Assembly (NCBI GenBank): GCA_018340805.1
Contig: JACMZG010000008.1
Location: forward strand, 11,844,451-11,908,450
Length of the DNA stretch: 64,000 bases
Source: Microvelia longipes
Lineage: Eukaryota > Arthropoda > Insecta > Hemiptera > Veliidae
Direction: 5' to 3'
This document shows positions 1-10,064 of the stretch, one piece after another. The translations under genes were made by a program, and so were the position numbers. Numbering within the stretch: position 1 is the stretch's first letter; each line of letters starts with the position of its first letter. The notes below the pieces were generated by a model. That model saw nothing but the letters and a program-made list of their open reading frames with translations. It did no database searches and had not been told where the DNA came from.

Positions 1-366
1 CCTTTCAAAAAGGTAGAAATAACGTCGTCGATAAGGCATCAGGTTTCGATCACTGCGACTTGACAAATGTCAAGCTTTATCTCAATTCCGAGTGGTTCCC
101 TACGATGATTTAAAATTTAAAATTCTCCAAAATAAATTGCTTTATTATACCACATGTACGCGGCGTTTCAAACGTCGTACTACAACACTTATCAGAGTCT
201 ACCGTACGTATCCTTTACAGACTTTAAGAATAAATGTCCTGTTGTAATTATTGATTGTTCGAAACAATCAGAGTCTATCAAAAAGGGACCGGTAGATGTC
301 AGATTAGAATTTGAATCTGAAAAAAAATATACTACGCGTACTGTCTATTGTTACACGATAGATTAG
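1..366 (+). pseudogene. capsid-like protein fragment, frameshifted
   Basis: Three successive reading-frame segments give one protein-like stretch. The first segment contains FDHCDL and KLYLNSEW, a short middle segment contains YDDLKF, and the third (154-366) contains IDCSKQ and VDVRLEFE. The frame changes near position 107 and again near 150, so the gene is broken; its N-terminal part lies beyond the left edge. The motif order matches, from memory, an uncharacterised protein that recurs in arthropod genomes and may be the jelly-roll capsid of a Polinton- or adinto-like DNA element. That family assignment is recollection and inference; the frame breaks are read directly. I saw no neighbouring polymerase or integrase. 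Confidence 0.45.
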
Positions 367-441
367 TTCAGTACAACCCCCTGACTAGCATTGTGCATAA
401 AATGACATGAACAGACATGTCTGGTCGAGGGGTGGGGTATG

Positions 442-476
442 TATAAATAAAGAAAGCAGAGCAATAAAAATCAGTA
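442..476 (+). promoter_or_regulatory. candidate core promoter: TATA box plus initiator
   Basis: TATAAATA at 442-449 is followed by TCAGTA at 471-476. The first T of the TATA box lies 31 bases before the A of the initiator, the spacing usual for arthropod polymerase II promoters. It sits between the capsid-like fragment and the ORF at 592-900, so it may have driven a second gene of the same element. Activity is not shown. Confidence 0.4.
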
Positions 477-591
477 TTGCGCAAGATGTCGACCATTTAC
501 CATCTAAGTGACGGTAAAAAGGTATTAGTTTGTTTAGTAAAAGGTTAGCTTTCTTGAGATTAGAACATGGTAAAGAAGTGTAAACATTCAC

Positions 592-900
592 ATGTCCGAT
601 TTTGAGTTGTTGAGATCCGCGAAAAATGAAATTGATAATTATTTTGTAAAACGTAGTAAAGAAGATGTACAACTTGATCGAAAATTTGGTTTAATAAAAG
701 TAAGATTGGTTAATCCTAAATTTCACGGACGTCAAGTAATTATTCGTCCAATTTGTTCGAATGAAGAAGATAAAATATTTGTTGTTTTAAAAAAAACCAG
801 AGTGGGATTTATTTCGAGTATATTCTTAGAGTTTAATCATATGTTAAATAGCCTACACTCATGTCTCAGCAGCTGCCGCAAATACGAGATGGAACTCTAG
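592..900 (+). CDS. hypothetical protein, 102 aa, no family recognised
   Basis: An ATG-started ORF of 102 codons beginning MSDFELLRSAK, basic and charged in its first 75 residues (for example KRSKEDVQLDRKF). It lies 116 bases after the initiator at 471-476. An earlier ATG at 486 opens a short frame that stops after 20 codons, so this ORF may be the remainder of a longer broken gene. The last 25 residues run toward a GC-rich minisatellite and look non-native. I do not recognise a domain. It may belong with the capsid-like fragment upstream. Confidence 0.25.
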   Translation: MSDFELLRSAKNEIDNYFVKRSKEDVQLDRKFGLIKVRLVNPKFHGRQVIIRPICSNEEDKIFVVLKKTRVGFISSIFLEFNHMLNSLHSCLSSCRKYEMEL

Positions 901-921
901 TATGGCGAAGTGTGCCATAAT

Positions 922-1085
922 TGGGTCCCTGGCGTGGCATGGCGTCCCGTAAACCCATAGAGGGTCCCTGGCGTGGCATAGCGACCCGTAAACCCTCAGA
1001 GCGGTCCCTGGCGTGGCATGCGTCCCGTAAACCGCAATATTCCATCTTTAAGGTCACTGGCGTGGCATAAGCGTCCCGTAAACCT
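922..1085. repeat. minisatellite, ~40-bp unit, four copies
   Basis: Four copies of a GC-rich unit with core GGTCCCTGGCGTGGCAT followed by CGTCCCGTAAACC start near 924, 963, 1003 and 1051. Base composition differs sharply from the AT-rich surroundings. Confidence 0.85.
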
Positions 1086-1139
1086 ATATGGCGCTAAAGA
1101 GATGTAAGTGTTTGTGTAATTTGTAAATACGTTAGGAAA

Positions 1140-1220
1140 AATATAAAAAAAAAAAAAAAATTAAAAATATAAAAAATACAAAAAAATAAAAAATATAAAA
1201 AATACAAAAAAATATATAGA
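1140..1220. repeat. A-rich low-complexity tract
   Basis: Runs of A broken by TATA; no coding content. The 1221-1400 stretch after it is mixed-composition sequence in which I recognise nothing. Confidence 0.7.
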
Positions 1221-1480
1221 GGCGATATTTTTAAAGAGGATGGTCGCCATAGTACAGTGCGAGGACGGGGCACTGTACACCTTCCCGATGTGTCTCCACC
1301 TTGACGTGGTGGGAAGGCTTTTTACTAAGAGAGACACTTATCTAGGGTGGTAAAGTCCTACTACATCACACCCATCCTGCTTCTACCTATATGGCGGGGA
1401 CCAATTTTTTATGCAAAGCATATTTAATGTTACTGTTATTATCTATGCAAAGCAAAAGAGGGGGGGGACTATAAAGAGAT

Positions 1481-1570
1481 GGTTGAGGAGGAGGTGGAGG
1501 AGGAGGAGGTGGAGGAGGAGGAGGAGGAGGTGGTGGTGAAGGCGGTGGTGGAGGAGGTGGTGGAGGAGGC
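1481..1570. repeat. (GGA/GGT)n microsatellite
   Basis: Imperfect GGA and GGT triplets. The long proline frame on the minus strand is a by-product of this repeat. Confidence 0.9.
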
Positions 1571-1675
1571 TCCAGAACGCTCTTTTTCCCCCTACTATAG
1601 AGCCCAGAAATCTCTTGCAATCTGCTAGTCAAAAATTAATAGACATAATGTAAATTTAATTAAAATTATTTGTTT

Positions 1676-2503
1676 TCACTGATATATTTTTTTCCGGAAG
1701 GTCAAAAAAATGGAAAAAATTCTGGGTTTCCCGCAGACGCACATTTGTTCTTTTGGGCACTTGACACTGATGTGCCCAAACATAAAGCATTTAAAGCACC
1801 TGAGTGGCGATGGTATGTACCTTCTCACACTCAGGGCTTTATAAAACGCAACTTTTACTCGCTCTGGGGAAACCTCAAATTTGAAGGTAAGGAAGTAGGT
1901 GCCCGTTTTCTCAGAGTTACCTCTCGAAGTCCGACGGGACACCTGCTCTACCTTAATAACTCCCTGGCTAGCTAATTCAGCTTCAAGTTCTTCTATAGAG
2001 CAGTTCATAAGGTCGCGACAGAAAATCACGCCCTTAGAACTGCTCATCTTCTCATTTATTCCCACACTGACACTTATTCCTGCTAACTCTTTAACTGCTG
2101 CAAGCCTGTCAGCCTGACTTTTCGAATCAACCCCGATAACAAGGGCGCCCGTCGAGTTCGACTTAGACACGCTCTCAGCCTCACTACCAATAACCGCTGT
2201 AATGGACCGGTTCAGTGCGATAGGGGAAACATTAGCGAAAGTCCCCTTGTCGCTCCTCTTGACAGTCCAATACTTGACATATCTGTCATCCACTCCGTCT
2301 CTACTGTTTCTTCTCAACGAGTCGTTTATGGTTGAGGTTACCATAGGATTTTCTATGTGAAGGGGGAAATCAGCCGAGGTGTGACCAGAGAGGAGAGGGG
2401 ATTGTCGGCCAGGGACTAGATAATTGACTAACCAGCCCCCCCCCCCCCTGGAGTACTGACCAGGCCTCTCCTCATTCTGTGAGCCTACCCGCGGGTGAGC
2501 CAA
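1676..2503 (-). CDS. LINE ORF1 (gag-like) protein with CCHC knuckle, truncated
   Basis: This is a 275-codon ORF. Residues ~70-230 have the alternating strand/helix look of the RRM-like region of arthropod I/Nimb-type ORF1 proteins (motifs YWTVKRSDKGTF and VIFCRDLM). Residues 236-249 form a CCHC zinc knuckle, C-x2-C-x4-H-x4-C, in CFKCFMFGHISVKC, followed by C-V-C-G. Such proteins bind the element RNA and package it. The last ~16 residues come from the tail and target duplication, so the true C-terminus is missing. A run of ten C at about 2440 lies within the N-terminal coding part and could be a frameshift site. Confidence 0.7.
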   Translation of the reverse strand: MAHPRVGSQNEERPGQYSRGGGGWLVNYLVPGRQSPLLSGHTSADFPLHIENPMVTSTINDSLRRNSRDGVDDRYVKYWTVKRSDKGTFANVSPIALNRSITAVIGSEAESVSKSNSTGALVIGVDSKSQADRLAAVKELAGISVSVGINEKMSSSKGVIFCRDLMNCSIEELEAELASQGVIKVEQVSRRTSRGNSEKTGTYFLTFKFEVSPERVKVAFYKALSVRRYIPSPLRCFKCFMFGHISVKCPKEQMCVCGKPRIFSIFLTFRKKIYQ

Positions 2504-2729
2504 GGCGGACAGTAGGAGTCACACGGAGCACTAGAACCTCCGACAGTTCTAGCCGCGACTGACCCACTGGACATGGACTGACCCGAAGCGAGAATTAACG
2601 CTACGCAACGGACCCCCCTTCTACTAGACATCCGACACTTTGGTATGGCAGTGCTAAGCACATAGCAGGAGAGGCGACTAAACTCTCCACGACATACCAA
2701 ACGCCGGTGGCCAGCAGCCTGAAATCGCA

Positions 2730-2870
2730 CCTCTTTTAGGAAAAAGTTCAAAGATTTAACCCATTAGAGGACGCACTAGGCACCTCTCCTGGGAAGAAAC
2801 CTAAACTCTACCCGGTAGAGGACGCACGACGGTCGGCACCTCTCTTAGGAAAAAGTCTTAAAATAAAATA
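2730..2870 (-). repeat. subrepeats in the 5' region of the ORF1-only element
   Basis: The phrase CACCTCTY..GG(A)AAA occurs three times (near 2731, 2781 and 2837), with GGACGCAC blocks between, at ~50-56 bp spacing. The 2871-3416 remainder of the 5' region shows no ORF. Confidence 0.5.
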
Positions 2871-3416
2871 AATAAATAAAATAAATGAACATAAAATAAT
2901 AAAATAAAGAAAATTAATACTAAACAAAATAAGTGAAGACAATAAAAAGTGAAGACAATAAAAGGTAGATAGCATGAAATAAAACGAGAGGAAAAATTAA
3001 AATAAAGGTGAGAGAGAAGGAAAGGTGAGAAAGTAGGGAAGGCAAGGGAATATGAAGGAAAGTTAGAGATCGAAGATAGCAAGAAAGAGAAAGAAAATAA
3101 GACTCTACCTTGTAGAGGACCCTAGCGGGGTCAACCTTCAGGGACGCTACCCCCTGACACGCCACTCAGTCCGCCTGACGCAAATAGGCGCCTGACTTCC
3201 CAAGACACGCTCCCCATAGGTTTACTCATGTCTGCCAGGCATACGGACCTTAAGCACGATCGGCTGTGTCATAGAGCCAAACAGGCACGGGATTAGCTAG
3301 AGTGGGCCGGGAACGCTTCTCTTCCCGTCAAGCACCGTAGCACTTACTCTGACCAGTCCCGGTACCCTGCATAATGCAGGGACTAGTGGATGCAGTTTCA
3401 CCTCATGCCCAGGAGG

Positions 3417-3921
3417 TTTCACTGATATTATTTTACGGTTTATTTCAAAATAAATATTTTTTTTTTTAATTAATCATGTAAAGTACATGGTATTATGTAA
3501 AAAAGTTGTACAAATTAAGCAAACACCTCTGAGGAGGTCCATTCAAACCGCGATGATTAAATAAGGACTTTTTTCCAATTTCCAAAGAAAATTTGCCCAA
3601 GGGGGGGGGGACCCCCCCCTGCCATGCCCATGCCAAGGAGAGAAAGAAAGAGAATGGTAATTTAAAGGCAAAGGGCACACACACTGCATCTGCTTAGTCA
3701 GAATATAGTGAGACTTACTCTTAATAAAATAGTTTAAGCAGATAAACATCATTACTCTTAAGATGACAAAGTAATTTATAAAATAACTAATTGTTCTTTA
3801 ACTATTTCACTAGTAAATACAAAATAATTATAAACTAATGATTTTAAAAGTAAGTCTAACTACAGTCCGTAAGCCTCCTCACCACGTCACGGTCAGATGC
3901 TTTAAAATAATATCAGTGAAA
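3417..3921. mobile_element. 505-bp inverted-repeat element (MITE-like)
   Basis: A perfect 19-bp inverted repeat, TTTCACTGATATTATTTTA at 3417-3435 and its complement at 3903-3921, bounds a non-coding 505-bp body. A second, partial copy lies at 4362-4537, which supports a mobile family. No target-site duplication is clear, because the left end has been disrupted by the ORF1-only element. Confidence 0.65.
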
Positions 3922-3924
3922 TTT

Positions 3925-4360
3925 ATATTTTTTTACATTTACTTTGATCATAAATAAAAAATATGTGGAATAGAATAACAAGTGAGCTGATTCCCCTAGA
4001 ATACTAGTGAGAATTCCCACAAATCAATTTTAAAAAGAATAGAGTTTTCCTGATACTTTAACAATGTCTGTTGCCACTCTGTAACTGACGGAAGATTGTC
4101 AAATGTTATCATATTTTGTAAACAAACCTGCCGTGTTGTTTTATAAGTGTCCAAAGAAAATAAAATTTTATGTTTTTGTTATTGTTTTTTACAAATTTCT
4201 GTCACACAATGTAACTTTTATTAATGACAGGCAACATGACAATAATAAAAAGTTTAATGATAACTTACTGATGAATTAAAAAAATCTCTTGACTTAATAG
4301 CAAAGATTTGAAACGTGCGTTGGGAAATGTTGTGTTACTAGACTTTAAAAATTTTTTTAT
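3925..4360. other. AT-rich spacer, nothing recognised
   Basis: No ORF, RNA gene or repeat could be supported here. Confidence 0.5.
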
Positions 4361-4361
4361 T

Positions 4362-4537
4362 TTTCACTGATATTATTTCACTGTTTATTTAAAAATAGAT
4401 AATTTTTTATTAGATCATGTATAAAACATGAAATTGTATAAAAAATTATCCAGAATTAAACAAACACCTCTGAGGAGGTCCATTCACACCGCGATGATTA
4501 AACGGGACTTTTTTTTTGAAAAAAGTTTAATCATCGC
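4362..4537. mobile_element. second, partial copy of the 505-bp element
   Basis: It starts with the same TTTCACTGATATT end and shares CACCTCTGAGGAGGTCCATT and GCGATGATTAAA with the first copy. It ends in a perfect 13-bp stem (GCGATGATTAAAC at 4491-4503 and its complement at 4525-4537) that the first copy lacks. Confidence 0.6.
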
Positions 4538-4539
4538 TT

Positions 4540-5440
4540 ACAATAAAAAGAACAAATAGTTGGTAAATATTTTTACCAAGAATGTAGAGTAAAAATATGA
4601 TAAAAAATCCACAACCAATCTATTTATACTTTTTATTCTCCATTCATCTCACAACATGGGATATTACACTTACACTCAACTATCATGAATTTACTATAGA
4701 ACAAAATAATATTCAATAAACAGGGCAGTTAGGTATTAGTGATAATAATATTTATAATAAATATTTTTACCACTAAAACCAAATTAAATACAAAAGTCAG
4801 AATTATATCGAATAAAAATTGAAACAAGTGATTTCTATATTCATGTCCTAGACATAAAAATTACCCAATATACCAATAACTAAATCATAATTAAACGTAT
4901 TTAATGACAAATTTACTGTCATTAATTTTTTGATGTGCGATAAGTAGAAATAAACGAACTCTAATGAAAACTATTGTTATTTCTAATTTTCAAGACTCAA
5001 CATTAAAAATGAAATATAAAATGAAAATTAACCCAAGAAGAGAAATAAATGTTAAAATTTAATCCTTCGATGATGTTACTAACTAACTATTTGAGTCAGG
5101 AAAAATTTAGTGATGAAAATCATTTTCGAATTTATAAATTATTTGTGATTGATCCTAGGTGTCAATAATAATAAAATAAAGTACTGAAGTGTTTATCATT
5201 ATAATCATCAATAATGCAAAACAGTTTTTTATAATAACTTAATAACCTGTGTATTAGAAAAATGAATAACCCCTGGATACCTGCTAAAAAATAATTATGC
5301 CTCATAATAAGAAGCCCACTTATCTTTTTCAGAAATTTAATCTATCTAACAGGATCCGTTTTAATATTTATATGAATGATCTGAAAACTGCCTTCCTCCC
5401 TTGATTTTTCTTCCAGGATACTTGTAGACAAAATTCAGCA
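4540..5440. other. AT-rich non-coding stretch
   Basis: All frames are closed at short intervals. No repeat or RNA gene was recognised. Confidence 0.5.
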
Positions 5441-5444
5441 ACTC

Positions 5445-7570
5445 TGCCCCATCACTGACTCTAACCCCAAAAAAACACTGACTCTAATTCATACATTGTA
5501 TAATATGCAAAGTCATTTCTAAATTTTTCTCTCGCTACACGAATCACAGACGCAGTTTCATCATAGTTATGTTTAAAGTTTTTCTGATAAATGCTTATCA
5601 AAAACATATCTTCATTTTACTCTTAAGTTCTTGATACTATATGAATTTACATGAGTCCAACTGAGTTTTCTGTTTTCCTCTAAACTTTTGTAACAGTACT
5701 TTTGTCTTAAAAAAGTTCTAAACCTAATTTATTTGACAGAGATCGTCTCTTTGTTTAAGGGATATCCTCAGATTCTTTTATTTTTATTATAAGAGATTGT
5801 TCCAATCAATGATATGATGTTCTTGTTAATTTAATGTTTAATAATGAATATCACCTTAATCAAACACTAAGTAATAAAAGAGAACTTGGCAATACCTTTC
5901 ATAACATGGATAGAAAATATAAAGTATATAATAACCAAATAAAAATAAATTAAAGAATAAACAGTGGTTTGATTTTGATTAAAATTAATTCTACCCCAAA
6001 AACACTGAATCTAACCCACAACACTGATTCTAACCCACAACACTGACTCTAACCCACAAACACTGACTCTAACCCAACAAAAAGTGGCATCAGCATTCTT
6101 CTTCTCCCAGCTGCTTCAGCAATACCTCATTGTAAACTGACTTCAGCAACTCTGCCCCCATGCACTGACTCTAATACCAAAACATATAATTTACCCCCAA
6201 AAAAGTTTAATAATAACACAGACAAGCTTTTTATCTAAAAAATAGCTATTACGCATATTGATATTATTTAAAGTAAAAATAAAACATTACTCGTAAAAAG
6301 TAGGATGTGAATAAGCAACAATGAATGAGAAAAATTATGTTACATATTGATGACTTAATTAGTTATATTTTAATAAGTTATTGGTCCTTAGCCTACCTAA
6401 CCAAATTATCTAACTGACTAAACCTAACTGAGTGAGCTCGTCCCTAACTGACCTAGTCCCAACTGAGTGTCTCTATCTATGCAAGCAAGCCTTAACCACC
6501 CTTTCCTACAACTAACTGATTTAGGTCTTATTAAAATATAACATTGAACTTAAAAAAATAATATATTTATAGATTCGAACTCTACAAAGATTATAAAAAC
6601 TGGCTTTATTAAAACCAAAAAAAAAAAACATGGCAAGAATTATTTTATTATTCATGTAGCTTGGCTGTGTTATAAATTTAGAAAATTGATTTTACCCCCT
6701 AAAAACTGGCTAACCCATAAACACTGACTCTAACCGCAAACACTGTCTCTAACCCCAAAAACACAGACTCTACCCCTCCCCGCAATACTGTAGCCTATTC
6801 AACCCTGCTGCCACATCAACAACCCAGCCAACCCTGCTGCTACATCATCAACCCCCGGCTGCCACATCATCAACCCGGCTGCCACATCATCCTCAACCCT
6901 GCTGCCTCAGCTACTTCTGCCCCCATACACTGACTCTAACCACCCCGAAAACCCCAAGACCATTGTTATTCTTAATTACTTTATTTATACTGGGTATGAT
7001 TTACTTCATATTATTTACCCATGTCTTTCTGTTATTGCCAAGTTATCTTAAATATTTTTAGTATTCTTAGTAACATCCATTAAGAAATGTTAATAATAAA
7101 AAGAACAAACATTGAAGTAAAGAAAAATCTTTGATAAGAAAAATAAACCTGAATTTCAGGAATATAAACAATAGAGGAGAACTAAATAAAATAAATTAGT
7201 TTTATTAATAACTATATAATAAATAGTGCTAACAAAAATCACAAGACAAAACAGATTCATGTTGAAATAATGTAAAACAGATAGCACAGGAATCATTAAA
7301 AGAAGTAAAACAAGATAAATAAGAGGTTAAACATTTATCTAACTATAAACAGAAATAAAATGAACAACAGCTTACGTCTGCGGGACTCGTGAAGATTTAG
7401 AAACAATTTAGAAATCGTACATATTATTATAATGTAATAAAAAGTGATTCTACCCCGCAAACACTGACTCTAACCCACAAACACTGACTCTAACCAACAA
7501 ACACTGACTCTAACCCCAAACACTGACTCTAACCCGTAAACACTGACTCTAACCCCAAAACACTGATTTT
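5445..7570. repeat. CACTGACTCTAACCC minisatellite clusters
   Basis: A 16-18-bp unit, (A)AACACTGACTCTAACCC, recurs in separate clusters near 5453-5490, 5998-6080, 6160-6180, 6716-6780, 6929-6950 and 7450-7570. The units are imperfect. AT-rich sequence without ORFs lies between the clusters. Confidence 0.8.
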
Positions 7571-7740
7571 ACCCCTCCCCCCACAAAAGCCAGCTCCTGG
7601 CAGCCACATCAACAACCTGCTGCCACATCATCAACCCTGCTGCCACATCAACAACCCAGCCAACCCTGCTGCTACATCATCAACCCCCGGCTGCCACATC
7701 AACAACCCGGCTGCCACATCATCAACCCTGCTGCATTCAT
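6800..7740. repeat. CTGCCACATCATCAACCC repeat, two clusters in a larger direct duplication
   Basis: An 18-bp C-rich unit is tandem at ~6800-6905 and ~7590-7740. In both places it directly follows a CACTGACTCTAACCC cluster, so ~6700-6950 and ~7440-7740 look like copies of one composite block. They are separated by ~480 bp of AT-rich sequence. Confidence 0.75.
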
Positions 7741-7744
7741 CCTC

Positions 7745-8395
7745 TCAGGTGTAAATATTAAAACAACTCTACATATCATGATAAGGACCATAATATGAGG
7801 AGTGATCCGTTGTTAGATTGAAAAAGATTATGAAGAAGTAAGAAAAGGCCCCTTACCAACGGTCTTGGGTGCAGTTCATCTCAGTTAAAGATGAAGCTAC
7901 GCAGTTTTTTTTAATACAAAGGAGAATAAGTCAAAAACTATTAGGCATGATTAATTAAAATCATGATAAACTTATACTAAATATTATTATCAAAGGCACA
8001 CTCATTCTGATCAACCATAAAAATTAAAATTTTAAACAATTGCGTAAACATTTCTTGAATTAAAAAAGTATCATTAATAACATCGGATTAAATTAAAAGA
8101 TCTACCCTCTCCCTATAATCAGTTAATTATATTTTAGATTTCATTTGCAATCTGAGTTCTTGTTAGGAAAATTAGAATATGGACAGATAAAGTCAAAAGA
8201 ATAACTAATATGCCTACAAATAGTACATGAAAAATTTAAAAACTTACATTTGTGATCAAAGACATTTAATTATGATTTAGTCTGAGTTCTTGAGTAAAAA
8301 CCTGAATAAACCTCAGAAGCATTAAACGTAAAATTGCTACTTGATATAGTTCTGACTTATATATTTAATTAAATACTTAATAACTACTCACACTC
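7745..8395. other. AT-rich non-coding stretch
   Basis: No ORF or repeat could be supported. Confidence 0.5.
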
Positions 8396-8399
8396 ACAA

Positions 8400-9570
8400 A
8401 CCCATTGCCAAATATTTGGCCATTTAGGCCATTACATCAGCTTCAACAGGCTCCTAAACCCCATTCCCTAATTTTTGGTAATTTGAGCCGTATTATATCA
8501 GCTTCAACAGGCCCCTAACCCCATTCCCTAATTTTTAGCAATTTGAGCCGTATTATATCAGCTTCAACGGCCCCCTAAACCCTATTCCCTAATTTTTGGC
8601 AATTTGAGCCTTATTACATCAGCTTCAGCAGGCCCCTAAACCCGTTCCCTAATTTTTTGCAATTTCAGCCATAATATTAAATCAGCTTCAACAGCCCCCT
8701 AAACCCCATTTCCCTAGCCCCATACTTAGGTATAAAATTAAAATATAAAATGATACTTAGAAAAAATAGACGACAGAACTCCGGGCTGACTTCTCCCTCC
8801 ATTTTTTTTTCCGAATTCTGCTTGTCAACTGGTCTTCCGAAGCTTCAGTGACCCAGTGTCTGGAAGATAAAATTAAACAATTAATTGCTCAATGAGGCAA
8901 AATAACTTTTTTTTGAAAGAACCCAATAATTATTCTTATATAATATCATTTATTAAAAAAAACAACTTTAACTTAGATTTTTTGTTTAATCTAACCGCAA
9001 GTTATTTTGCCTGCATCAAGTGTTTTCTGAAATAGCAAATAAGAAAATAAAAAAAAGGAATTTTGTCATACAATAAAATATCAGCTTTGAAAGCTCCCTT
9101 TACCCCATTCCCTAATTACTGTTGATTGTTTAGCCATATTTCATCAGCTTCAACAGCCCCCTAAACCCAATTCCCTAATTATTGATCATTTTAAGCCACA
9201 TATCATCAGCTTCAACTGCCCCTTAAACCACCCCATTCTTAGATTATTTTTTTTTATTGTTATGAAAACACAATAAATAAAGAAAAATGATACTCATAAA
9301 ATACAGATTTGACTCATTTGTTTCTTCGATGTCTCTTCAAATAATCATCTCATCTCTTCCGAAGCTTTGAAGTCGTATAAAGAGAGATCTTCCAGCATCT
9401 GAAAGATATAAAAGAAACAATTAATCACTAGATGGGCAAAATAACAAGTGGTTTTTTAAAATGGCCCCAAAAAATTTACAATATATTTTAAAAATTAAAA
9501 AGAAATTACTATGAAATTAGTCGGTCATTTACAACCACAAGTTATTTTGCCCCATCTGGTGTTTTCTGAA
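8400..9570. repeat. higher-order repeat: 60-bp satellite alternating with an inverted-repeat block
   Basis: Five ~60-bp units with CCCATTCCCTAATTTTTGG and ATCAGCTTCAACAG occupy 8400-8715, and two or three more lie at 9075-9240. Each array is followed by a related block (about 8720-9040 and 9240-9570). Each block contains a pair of GGCAAAATAAC / GTTATTTTGCC inverted segments followed by GTGTTTTCTGAA. The order is array-block-array-block. Confidence 0.8.
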
Positions 9571-9585
9571 GAAGTAAAGAAGGCA

Positions 9586-9700
9586 AAATTTATTTTTCTT
9601 CTTACCCATACAAGTAATTTACAGCGTGGCCATTGTAAATTACTTGTACATACAGTTTTTACTGTGGCCAATAAAAACTAATTTGAAGAAAAATAAATTT
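9586..9700. repeat. nested inverted repeats forming a three-way junction
   Basis: A 16-bp outer stem (AAATTTATTTTTCTTC at 9586-9601 with its complement at 9685-9700) encloses two hairpins. The first is a 14-bp stem 9609-9622/9635-9648; the second is an 8-bp stem 9654-9661/9672-9679. Both loops contain GTGGCCA. All pairings are perfect. Confidence 0.8.
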
Positions 9701-9703
9701 AAT

Positions 9704-10064
9704 ATAAGAATAACAAATAAGCACCGTTTTGTAGTGCTCCATAAAGAGTTATTCTTATAAAGAATTGGTTAGTAAAGTAAAAATACAAAAATAATAACAT
9801 GCCGTATTATATTAATTGGTTTTAACAATTTTATTACTTTCTAATAAAATTGTTAAAAACCAATTGCTTATGTGTGGGGTGTAGGGTTAGTAGTGTTGTA
9901 TTCATCCATACATGCGTTATAAGACTTCAATCAACTATCAAACTTTATATTTTCCTTAGTTAAGGACCTCGGAATATCAATAATAAAGTCTAATTTTTAA
10001 AGACCTCGGGACGATTGCTTCAGCAAGCGCCTGCCTTTAAAATATTAGAACTTAAAATTGATAT
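9704..10064. repeat. three further consecutive hairpins
   Basis: An 11-bp stem pairs 9704-9714 with 9748-9758. A 23-bp stem pairs 9814-9836 with 9842-9865, with one bulged A and a 5-base loop. An imperfect ~30-bp stem pairs 9973-10001 with 10034-10064. They continue the structure at 9586-9700. Confidence 0.75.

Larger units (their letters stand above)
1674..3428 (-). mobile_element. ORF1-only non-LTR element with 12-bp target-site duplication
   Basis: The string TTTCACTGATAT occurs at 1674-1685 and again at 3417-3428 in the same orientation and flanks a 1,731-bp body. On the minus strand the body ends in an A-rich tail next to the left duplication, as expected for target-primed insertion. 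It contains a 5' region with subrepeats, then a gag-like ORF1 (1676-2503). No endonuclease or reverse transcriptase is present. The ORF runs straight from its zinc knuckle into the tail, so the element looks internally deleted or naturally ORF1-only. The insertion sits exactly in the end of the inverted-repeat element at 3417-3921. Confidence 0.6.

Noticed and set aside
1387..1632. Polyproline ORF on the minus strand
   Set aside because: It is the translation of a GGA/GGT microsatellite.
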